Of a stretch of DNA of 64,000 nt, positions 1 to 10,465 are shown one piece after another. Numbering within the stretch: the stretch's first letter is position 1; each line of letters starts with the position of its first letter. Position numbers and translations under genes: made by a program. The stretch comes from Cycas panzhihuaensis. Lineage: Eukaryota > Cycadophyta. The stretch lies in assembly GCA_023213395.1 (NCBI GenBank), contig CM041465.1:744001-808000 (forward strand), in the 5' to 3' direction. The notes under the pieces are model-generated. The model was given only the letters and a program-made list of their open reading frames with translations. It was not told where the DNA came from and did no database searches.

Positions 1-274
1 AAACTGCAACTAACGCCTACAAAGTGTAGATGACAAGATACATTTGTGGGTCAACCTACCCATTCTCTAAATTTGAGATGACCTCCCCGACTGTTGCTCA
101 GGCAATAAACTAGGGCTCGCAACTCGGAGGGACATGCTTCGCTGCATTCAATACTCTGAGTATATTGACAGAACCATGCATTCAAACACAGATCTAAGCA
201 ACCGAGACATTGGTAAGACTTGCAACAGAATAAAGGGAAGCATACGCTGCCCACCAATTTACTCAGCGCAATGC
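1..274. other. Left-edge spacer sequence, unassigned
   Basis: This stretch lies before the first recognisable copy of the 260/210-bp satellite. No rRNA, LTR or retrotransposon coding similarity was seen, and the segment next to the equivalent satellite in the second unit (about 27780-27845) does not look like it. Short ORFs on both strands show no known domain. It is probably rDNA intergenic spacer by context only. Confidence 0.4.
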
Positions 275-3110
275 CCAACGCATCTCATGTGCTACGGCAT
301 GGACCAAAAATGTGCAACACATCGACCAACCTAATAGAAGCCTAAGGCCAATGCTCAGAAGGACCCGACATGAAGCACAAAGGAACGGCCATGTTTCGTG
401 CATAATTGAACTAGAGGAATCACAGAATAAGGGTCTGTCTGCCGTGCAGGGTCGACGCTCCCACTGCTAGCCAATTGTCAAGTCATTGCATGCCATGAAT
501 CAGGTTAATAATAATACAGGATGTGTCTTTTGGTCGAAGGTGCCACCTCATGTGCTTCAGCATGGACCGAAAGAAAATGTACAACACGTTGATAGACCTA
601 ACAAAGGCCCAAGGCCAATGCTCAGAGGGAACCGACATGAAATACAAAGGAATGACTATGTTTCGCATGTAATTGAGCTAGAGGACTTATAGAATAAAGG
701 TCCGTCCACTGAGTAGGGCCTACGGTTCCCCACTTGACAAAGAAAATTCACCACACGCCAGCTGTTTTGCTCATAACTGGGCCAGAGCACTTCATGGAAA
801 GGGTTTGCTTGCCGTCCCAAGGCCAATGCTCAGAAGGATCTAACATGAAGAACAAAGAAATGGCCACGTTTTGCACATTATTGAACTAAAGGAATCACAA
901 AATAAGGGTCTATCTGCAGTGCAAGACCAATGCTCACCCTACCAGCCAATTGATAAATCACCGCCTGTCATGAGTCGTGATAATAAAATACGAGACACAT
1001 CTCTTGATCAAAGGTGCCACCTCATGCGCTCTGATGGGTGAAAACAAAGAACATATCGATCAACCTTACAAAGGCCCAAGGCTAATTACTCAGAGGGACC
1101 TGACATGAAGTGCAAAGGAATGGCCAAGTTTCGCACGTAATTGAGCCAGAGGGCTCATGAAATAAGGGTCCATCCATCGAGCGGGGCTTATGGTTCCCCC
1201 TGCCAGCACAAGGAAAAATCACCGCCTACCAGGAGCCATTTCACGCATAATTGGGCCAGAGGACTTCACAGAAAGGGTCTGTCTGCCGTCCCCAGGCCAA
1301 TGCTCAGAAGGGCCTGACATGAAGCACAAATGAACAGCCACGTTTCGCGTGTTATTGAACCAAATGAATCACGAAATAAGGGTCTGTCTGCCATGCAGGG
1401 CCAACACTCACCCTACCGGCCAATTATAAATCGCCACCTACCATGAGTTAAGTCAATAATACAGGACGCGTCTTTCCATCGAAGGTGCCAACCTCATGCG
1501 CTCTGACATGGACCAAAAACACCCAACCGTCAAGCGACCGAACAAGGGCGCAAGGCTAATGCTCGGAGGGACGGGCATGAAGTGTAAAGGAATGGCCATG
1601 TTTCATACATAATTGAGCCAGAGGACTCATGGAATAAGGGTCCGTCCACCAAGTGAATCCTACGGTTCCCCCTACCAGCACAAGGAAAAATCACTACCTA
1701 CTAGGAGTCGTTTCACACATAATTGGGCCAGAGGATTTCATAGAAAGGGTCTGCCTGCCATCCCCAGGCCAATGCTCAGAAGGACCCGACATGAAGCACA
1801 AAGGAACGGCCACGTTTCATGCGTTATTGAACCAAAGGAATCACGGAATAAGGGTCTATCTGCATTGAGGGCCAACGCTCACCTTGCTAGCCAATTGATA
1901 AATCGTCGCCTACCATAACTCAGGTCAATAATACGGGACGTGTCTTTCCGTCAAAGGTACCAACCTCATGCGCTACAGCATGGACCAAAAACTCCCAACA
2001 CATTGACCGACCTAACAATCACCCAAGGCCAATGCTCAGAGGGACCTGACATGAAGTGCAAAGGAACGACCATGTTTCACACGTAATTTAGCCGTAGGAC
2101 TCACAGAATAAGGGTCCATCCACCGAGTGGGGCCTACGGTTCCCCCTGCTAGCACAAGGAAAAATCACCACCTACCATGAGTTGGGTCAATAATATGGGA
2201 CGCATCTTTCCATTGAAGGTGCCAACCTCATGCGCTATAGCATGGACTGAAAATGCCCAACACGTCGAATAACCTAACAAAGGCCCAAGGCTAATGCTCA
2301 TATGGACCCAACATGAAGTGCAAAGGAACGGCCATGTTTCGCACGTAATTGAGCCATAGGACTCATGGAATAAGGGTCCATCCAACCGAGTGGGGCCTAC
2401 GGTTCCCCTTGGCAGCACAAGGAAAAATCACCACCTGCCATGAGTCGGTCAATGTCTGACGCATCTTTCCATCGAAGGTGCCAACCTCATGTGCTATAGC
2501 ATGGACCAAAAATGCCCAACACATTGACCAACCTAACAAAGGCCTAAGGCCAATGCTCAGAGGGACCTGACATGAAGTGCAAAGGAATGGCCATGTTACG
2601 TACATAATTGAGCCATAGGACTCACGGAATAAGGGTCCATCCATCGAGCGGGGCCTACGGTTCCCCCTGCCAGCACAAGGAAAAATCACTGCTTGCCATG
2701 AGTCGGGTCAATAATATGGGACGTGTCTTTCCATGGAAGGTGCCAATCTCATTTGCTACAGCATGGATCGAAAACACCAACACGTCGACTGACCTAACAA
2801 AGGCCCAAGGCCAATGCTCAGAGGGACCCAACATGAAGCGCAAAGGAATGGCCATGTTTCGTACGTAATTAAGCCATAGGACTCACGGAATAAGGGTCCA
2901 TCCACCGAGGGGGGCCTACGATTCCCCCTGCTAGCACAAGGAAAAATCACTGCCTGCCAGGCGCTGTTTCACGCATAATTGAGCCAGAGGACTCACAGAA
3001 AAGGGTTTGCCTGCCATGTAGGGCCGATGGTGCCCTGCTCCTCTCAAAGGAAATATCACCACACCGCCATGAGTGAGCTTTCCCACTAGAGAGAAGTGAG
3101 CCATCCAATG
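275..3110. repeat. 260/210-bp satellite array in rDNA spacer (unit 1)
   Basis: The landmark CCAATGCTCAGA recurs near 345, 615, 823, 1301, 1768, 2030, 2290, 2550 and 2810, with diverged copies near 1080 and 1560. Steps are about 260 or 210 bp. From 345 to 2030 long and short monomers tend to alternate, giving a dimer of about 470 bp; from 2030 on only the 260-bp form continues. Long monomers carry a GGGACGTGTCTTTCC core followed by AAGGTGCCAACCTCATG; short monomers lack that core but share the ACATGAAG...CAAAGGAA half, so the two are internal relatives. Differences between copies are largely C/T and G/A, as expected from decay of methylated cytosine. ORFs of 60-110 codons in it repeat with the unit and are not genes. 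Confidence 0.9.
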
Positions 3111-3340
3111 CTCAAGAAAATCGCCTTACGAAGAAAGGGAGGCCGCCACACCCCTAGCAGGAGAATGAAGAGAGACAACCAAAACATCAAAAGGGGAGAA
3201 GTTGGGGATAAAATTCACAATGTTGTCAACAAAAATGACTTAAGAATTTAGAGACAGAGTATCTGAAGGAACACATGAAGGCGCATCTTGAACAAACCAA
3301 AAACTAAGGGGAGGCCACAGCTAATTCACTGCCAAAAAAA
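3111..3340. other. Connector between the two spacer satellites (unit 1)
   Basis: This single-copy connector joins the 260/210-bp array to the 400-bp array. A homologous connector lies at about 29600-29830 in the second unit, sharing the purine-rich text around 'accaaaacatcaaaaggg' and 'ttggggataaaattca'. It shows that the two spacers descend from one ancestral unit. No coding signal was seen. Confidence 0.7.
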
Positions 3341-6300
3341 GAATTCGAATCACCACCTTGCAAAAGCTGACTACAGGCCAAGGTAAATAAGGGTCTCGAA
3401 CAATAATTCGAGAAAAAGTAAGCGAGATCCCAACAAACACCAAACGAAAGCAATCAGATGCTGAAATATAGGAGATCGATTAGCAACAATGGAAAAGAGA
3501 GTGGGCTGCCACAATAAGAGGGGAAACACATGAGACAAGGTGTGAAGACGAAAAAGAAGATTGGGACTTCCATTGAAAAGGGGGGAGTGGGGGACAACAC
3601 AAACCATCATGGGGGAGAAAAACATCCCAAATATGTTATGCAGGTGAAAGAGCACTGCAACAACCTAGGTTGAGAGGGTGAATGATACGAGATATGTCTT
3701 TAGATTGGAGGTGGTAAACGGCCCATCCTATACCCACTTAAGAAAAGGGGAATGCTAACAAAGCATCTCCCCCCACAAGAGGGACATGACCAGCTCACGC
3801 CCCATTGAAAGGGAGGCCGCAACATAACCCCAACTGAAAGAACGAGAACAGACAATCAAAATATCAAAGAGGAGAATTGTCCATCAATAATAAAAAAGAC
3901 CGACAACTAAAACAAGAGGGAAACACATGAGAGGGAGTCAAACATGGAAGGGGTGGAAATGAACAACAAAATTGGGACAACGATAGAAAAGGGTGTGAGG
4001 GAACAAGGTAAACAAGCATCGGGGAGAAAAACATCCTAGATATGTGTCGAGGGTGAAAGAGCACCATGACAACATGGGTTGAGAGGGTGAGTGATACGGG
4101 ACGTGTCTTTGGGTCAGAGGTGGTAAATGGCCCATCCCATGCCCACTTAGGAAAAGCAAAATGCTAACAAAGCATCTCACCCACCCTGAAGAGGGACATA
4201 ACCATCTCACGTCAGTCCGAAAGGAAGCTGCCACACACCCCAAGCGAAGAAAGAAAAACAAAGGGACCATCAAAACATTAAAAGGGAGAATTCACCAATA
4301 GCAATAGAAGAAATTGACAACCCAAACAAGAGGGAAATGCATGAGGGATAGACAAACATACAAGCGGGTGAAGACGAATAAGATGATTGGGACTTCCACA
4401 GAAAAGGGTGGGAGAGAAGAGAAGACAAATGGGCATTAGGGAGAAAAGCAAGCATCTGATTTGAATCACCACCTTGTAAAAGCTGACTGTGGCCTAGGGT
4501 AAACAAGGGTATCGAACAACAATTCGGGAAAAAGCAAGCAAGATCCCAACAAACACCAAACGAAAGTGATCAGAGGCTGAAACATAGGAGATCGATCGAT
4601 AATAATGGAAAAGAGAGCGGGCCACCACAACAAGAGGGGAAACGCATGAGATAGGTTGTGAAGACAAAAAAAGAAGATTGGGACTTCCATCGAAAAGGGG
4701 GGAGGGGAGGGGGACAACACAAACCGGCATGGGGGAGAAAAACATCCCAAATATGTTATGCAGGTGAAAGAGCACTTCAACAACTAGGGTTGAGAGGGTG
4801 AATGATACAGGATGTGTCTTTAGACTGGAGGTGGTAAACGGCCCGTCCCATGCCCACTTAAGAAAAAGGGAAAGCTAACAAAGCATCTCCACCCCACCAG
4901 GAGGGACACGGCTAGCTCACGCCCCATTGAAAGGGAGGCTGTAACACAACCCCAACCAAAAGGAGGAGAACAAACAATCGAAACATCAAAGGGGAGAATT
5001 ATCTGGCAACAATACAAAAGACTGATAGTCAAAACAAGAGGGAAACGCATGAGAAGGAGACAAACATGGAAGGGGTGAAAATAAACAATAAGATTGGGAC
5101 ATCAATTGAAAAGGGTGTGAGGGAATAAGACAAACGAGCATCGGGGAGAAAAGCGTCCCAGATATATGCCGAGGGTGAAAGAGCACCGTGACAATATGGG
5201 TTGAGAGGGTGAATGATACGAGACGTGTCTTTGGGTCAGAGGTGGTAAACGGCCCATCCTATGCCCACTTAGGAAAAGCAAAATACTAACAAAGGATCTT
5301 CCCCACCCCCAAGAGGGACATGACCATCTCATGCCCATCCGAAAGGAAGGCCGACACACACCCCCAACCAAAAGAAGAAAAACAAAGGGACCATCGAAAC
5401 ATCGAAGGGGATAATTCACCAATAGAAACAGAAGAAATTGACTACCCAAACAAGAGGGAAATGCATGAGGGATAGACAAACATGCAAGTAGGTGAAGACA
5501 AACAAGACAATTATGACTTCCGTCGAAAAGGGTGGGAGTGAAGAAGATAAATAGGCATCGGGGAGAAAAATGAGCATCTGGTTTGAATCACCACCTTGTA
5601 AAAGCTGATTGCGGCCAGGGATAAACAAGGGTATCGAACAATAATTTGGGAAAAAGTGAGCGAGATCCCAACAAACACCAAACGAAAGCGATTAGAGGCT
5701 AAAACATAGGAGATCGATCGATAACAATGGAAAAGAGAGTGGGCCACCACAATAAGAAAGGAAATGCATGAGAAGGGGTGTGAAGATAAAAAAGAAGATA
5801 GGGACTTCCATCGAAAAGGGGGGAGAGGGGGGAACAATACAAACCAGCATGGGGGAGAAAAACATCCCAAATATGTTCTATGGGTGAAGGAGCACTGCAA
5901 CAACCTGGGTTGAGAGGGTGAATGATACGAGACGTGTCTTTAGATCAGAGGTGGTAAACAGCCCGTCCCATGCCCACTTAAGAAAGGGGAATGCTAACAA
6001 ATCATCTCCCCCCCTAGGAAGGACACGACTAGCTCATGCCCCACCAAAAGGGAGGCTGCAACACAACCCTAACCAAAAGAAGGAGAACAGACAATCGAAA
6101 CATCAAAGAGGAGAATTATCTAGCAACAATCAAAGGTCAGCGGTCGAAACAAGGCGAAATGTATGAGAGGAGACAAACATAGAAGGGTGAAAATGAACAA
6201 CAAGATTGGGACGTCGATCGAAAAGGGTGTGAGGAACAAGACAAATAAGCATCGAGGAGAAAAGTGTCCCGGATATATCCGGGGTGAAAAACCTTTGTGA

Positions 6301-9300
6301 CAACATGGGTTGAGAGGGTGAGTGATCTGGGACGTGTCTATTGGGTCAAAGGTGGTAACGACCAGTCCATGCCCACTTAGAAAAAGTGAAATGCTAACAA
6401 AGCATCTCCCCACCCCTAAGAGGACACAACCATCTCACGCCCATTCGAAGGAAGGCCGCCACACACACACACTGCGAAAGAAGAAAAAAAAGGGACCATT
6501 GAAACATTGAAGGAGAGAATTCACCAATAGCAACAGAAGAAATCAACATCCCAAACAAGAGGGAAACACACGAGGGATAGACAAACATGTAAGCGAGTGA
6601 AGACGAATAAGATGATTGGGACTTCCATAAAAAAGGGTGGGAGTGAAGAAGATAAACGGGCATCGGGGAGAAAAGCGAGCATCTGATTTGAATCACCACC
6701 TTGTAAAAGCTTATTGCGGCCCAGGGTAAACAAGGGTATCAAACAACAATTTGAGAAAAAGCGAGCGACATCCCAACAAACACCAAACAAAAGCAATCAT
6801 ATGCTGAAACATAGGAGATCAATCGACAACAATGGAAAAGAGAGCGGGCTGCCACAACAAGAGGGGAAACGTATGAGATGGGGTGTGAAGACGAAAAAGA
6901 AGATTGGGACTTCCATCAAAAATGGGGGAGGGGGGGGACAACACAAACTGGCATGGGGGAGAAAAACGTCCCAAATATGTTCTGTGGGTGAAAAAGCATT
7001 GCAACAACCTGGGTTGAGAGGGTGAATGATATGGGACATGTCTTTAGATTAGAGGTGGTAAACGGCCCATCCCATGCCCACTTAAGAAAAGGGAATGCTA
7101 ACAAAGCATCTCCCCCAAGAGGGACACATCTAGCTCATGCCCCACCGAAAGGGAGGCCACAACACAACCTCAACTGAAAGAAGGAGAACAGACAATCGAA
7201 ACATCAAAGAGGAGAATTTTCTAGCAATAATAAAAATGAACGACAGCCGAAACAAGAGGGAAATACATGAGAGGGAGACAAACATGGAAGGGGTGAAAAT
7301 GAACAACTAGATTGGGACATCGGTCGAAAAGGGTATAAGGGAACAAGACAAATGAGCATCAAGGAGAAAAGCATCCCAAATATGTGCCAAGGGTGAAAGA
7401 GCATCGTGACAACATGGGTTGAGAGGGTGAATGATACGGGATATGTGTTTGGGTCAGAGGTGGTAAACGGCCCATCCCGTGCCCACCTAAGAAAAGCGAA
7501 ATGCTAACAAAGCATCTCCCCCACCCCCAAGAGGGACACGACCATCTCACGCTCGTCTGAAAGGAAGGCCACCACACACCCCCAACCGAAAGAAGAAAAA
7601 CAAAGGGACCATCATAACATTGAAGGGGAGAATTCACCAACAATAACAGAAGAAATCGACAGCCCAAACAAGTGGGAAACACATGAGGGATAGACAAACA
7701 TGGAAGCGGGTGAAGTTGAACAAGACGATTGCAACTTCTATTGAAAAGGGTGGGAGGGAAGAAGACAAATGAGCATCGGGGAGAAAAGCGTCCTAAATAT
7801 ATGTCAGGGGTGAAAGAGCACTGTGACACCATGGGTTGAGAGGGTGAATGATACGGGGCCTGTCTTCGGGTCAGAGGTGATAAATGGCACATCCCGTGCC
7901 CACTTAGGAAAAGCGAAATGCTAACAAAGCATCTCCCCACCCCAAGGCGGACATGACCATCTCACGCCCATCGAAAGGAAGGCCACGGACACCCCAACCG
8001 AAGATGAAAAACAAAGGGACCATCAAAACATCAAAGGGGAGAATTCACCAACAGCAATGGAAGAAATCGACAGATGGCCCAAACAAGGGGGAAACGCATA
8101 AGGGGTAGACAAACATGGAAGCGGGTGAAGACGAACAAGACAATACGGGCACTTTCATCAAAAAGAGTGTGAGGGAAGAAGACAAACGGACATCAGGGAG
8201 AAAAGCATCGTAAATATATACCGAGGGTGAAAGAGCATCGTGGCACCATGGGTTACGAGGCTAAATGATGCAGGATGTGTCTTTGGGTCAGAGATGGTAA
8301 ACGGCCTGTCCCGTGCCCATTTGAGAAACACAAGATGCTAACAAAGCATCTGACCCACCCCAAGAGGGACACCCGAAAGGAGGCCACCACACACCCCCAA
8401 CCGAAACAAAGAAAATAGACAGCAAAACATCGAAGGGGAGAATTGGCCAGCAATAATGGAAAAAACCAACAGCCCAAATAAGAGGGAAACGCATGAGATG
8501 GAGACAAACAAGATGATTGGAACTTCCATCGAAAAGGGTGCTAGGGAACAAGACAAATGGGCATCAGTGGGAAAGGCATCCCAAATATATGTTGGGGGTG
8601 AAAGAGCACCGCTACAACCTAGGTTGAGAGGGGAAATGATACGAGACGTGTCTTTCGATCAAAGGTGGTAAATGGCCCATCTGGTGCCCACTTAAGAAGA
8701 AGCGGGATGTCGAAAGAATCTCACCCTAGGAGGGACATGACCATCTCAACGCAGGGCCATAGATGAGATTGATCGACAATAATGGGAGAAGCCAGATTGC
8801 CCAAACAAGAGGGAAACACATGAGATGGGGGGACAAATGTGGAGGGGGTGAGGATGAAAAATAAGATTGGGACCTCCAGCAGAACAGGTGGGAGGGAACA
8901 AGACAAATGAGCATCAGAGAGAAAAACATCCCACACATGTGACTAGGGGTGAAAGAGTAGCACCAGAACCTAGGTTGGGAGGGGTAATGTCTGAGACATG
9001 TCTTTGGGCCAGAGGTGGTAAATGGCCTGCCCAGTGCCCACTTAGGAAGAACAAGATGTGCACAAAGCATCTTGCACCTGAAGGGACACGACCATCTCAA
9101 CGCAGGGTCATAGACAAGATTGATCAGCATCAATGGGAGAAGCCAGAACGCCCAAACAAGAGGAAAATGCATGAGATGGGGGGGACAAACATGGAAGGGG
9201 TGAGGACGAAAAACAAGATTGGGACCTCCATCGGAACAGGTGGGAGGGAACAAGACCAATGACCATCGTAGAGAAAAATGTCCCACACATGTGACGGGGT

Positions 9301-9450
9301 GAAAAACCTTTGCCGAACACGGGTTGGGAACGGGAATGATACGAGACGTGTCTTTGGGTCACAGGTGGTAAATAGCCCATCCAGTGCCCACTTAGGAAGA
9401 GTGGGATGCGCTCAAAGCATCTTGCCACCTGAGGGACACGACCATCTCAT
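3341..9450. repeat. ~400-bp satellite with 1.12-kb higher-order repeat (unit 1)
   Basis: The core GACGTGTCTTT preceded by GAATGATACG occurs near 3685, 4092, 4806, 5214, 5925, 6325, 7026, 7431, 7850, 8268, 8640, 8990 and 9339, which is 13 copies. A second landmark, GAATCACCACCTTG, occurs once per three monomers at 3347, 4463, 5585 and 6690, giving higher-order periods of 1116, 1122 and 1105 bp. After about 7000 the higher-order structure stops and simple monomers continue, at about 419 bp and then about 350 bp. The plus strand is purine-rich. Minus-strand ORFs such as the 193-codon one at 7359-7940 recur in every monomer and are readings of the repeat, not genes. This is spacer between 28S and 18S of neighbouring rDNA units. 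Confidence 0.9.
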
Positions 9451-9832
9451 GCATTTTGACTGTTTTGGGCCATTTCAAAGCCGTTTTAGTCATTCCTATA
9501 TAGATTCTGACTGTTCTTGGTCATTTTAGAGCCATTTTAGTCATTTCTGAACCGGTTTTGATCATTTATGATCATTTTATAGCCATTTTAACCGATTTTG
9601 ATCGTTTGTGGTCATTTTACAGTTGTTTTAGCCATTTCTAAATTGATTTTGATCGTTTATGGTCATTTTACAGCTGTTTTAGCCATTTCCAAACTGATTT
9701 TGATTATTTATGGTCATTTTACAACTACTTTAGTCATTTCTAAACTGATTTTGATCATTTATGGTCATTCGTGAGCTGTTTTTACTATATCTGAACTCGT
9801 TTTGACCATTTCTAGCCATATTGATTGTTTTA
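9451..9832. repeat. 51-bp tandem array (unit 1)
   Basis: A T-rich unit containing GATTTTGATCGTTTATGG followed by TCATTTTACAG and GTTTTAGCCATTTC repeats with a 51-bp step; for example the ATCGTTT motif falls at 9601 and 9652. About seven copies are present, with edge copies diverged. The same array stands in the same place in the second unit (33601-33985). No coding potential was seen. Confidence 0.88.
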
Positions 9833-10024
9833 TTCACCAACACCTCTACGCCAAAATGTAGGTTGCCTCGAAACCAAACAGGCAATTGAAGCAAAGGGAC
9901 TAACGGCTGGAGTTGCTCCTTGGTGTGATTAGCAGCCTTTGGGAATGGGCGACTCATAAGAGGGGGACTGGCAAAATAAAACATCTAGATACATGCCAAA
10001 GGCAGAGAAAAACATCTCATATAT
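9833..10024. other. Spacer segment that is the empty site of element 2
   Basis: This spacer follows the 51-bp array. Its text 'gattagcag' then 'cctttgggaatggg' is continuous here, whereas in the second unit the same sequence is split by LTR element 2 (left half ends at 34093, right half resumes at 53661). The shared 'gccaaaggcagagaaaaac' at about 9996-10014 matches 53722-53740. It therefore represents the pre-insertion allele. The segment ends abruptly at about 10,024 where 28S-like sequence begins. Confidence 0.85.
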
Positions 10025-10465
10025 CCGCCTCCACGTCCCAATTCAAGAATATTAACCCGATTCCCTTTCGATGTACATGCAAAGTGCACCCTTCACACAG
10101 GGCTTCCCCATCTCTTACGATTGACTAACCCATGTCTAAGTGTTGTTCACATGGAACCTTTCCCCACTTCAGTCTTCAAAGTTCTCATTTAAATATTTGC
10201 TACTACCACCAAGATCTGCATCGGGGGCCAGTCACTAGATCTGCACTCAAGGTTTCTCAATGACCCCCACATCCTCCTACTCACCAAGGCTAAGAACTTG
10301 CCCCGACAACCGAGTATAGGTCCCGCACTTCAGCGCCATCCATTTTTTGGGCTAGTTGACACGGCAGGTAAGTTGTTACACACTCCTTAGCAGATTTTGA
10401 CTTCCATGTCCACCGTCCTGTTGTCTTAATCAACCAACACCCTTTGTGGGATCTGGGGTAGCATG
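10025..10465 (-). pseudogene. 28S (26S) rRNA pseudogene fragment, 3' portion of unit 1
   Basis: Read on the minus strand, this matches the 5' half of plant large-subunit rRNA. It is collinear with 59870-60304 of the second unit and shares signatures such as the reverse complement of 'gattccctttcgatgtaca' and 'caccctttgtgggatct'. It does not extend to the 28S 3' end: the left boundary is a non-homologous junction with spacer. The right boundary is the insertion site of LTR element 1, after which the same gene resumes at 20403. Loss of about 1.8 kb of 28S and many transitions make this a pseudogene. Confidence 0.9.

Noticed and set aside
7359-7940. Minus-strand ORF of 193 codons and its many relatives in 3341-9450 and 29831-33600
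   Set aside because: The same reading recurs in every satellite monomer with its period. Composition follows the purine-rich repeat and no domain is visible.
9451-9832. CRISPR-like regular repeats
   Set aside because: Direct 51-bp tandem repeats without spacers, in plant nuclear rDNA.
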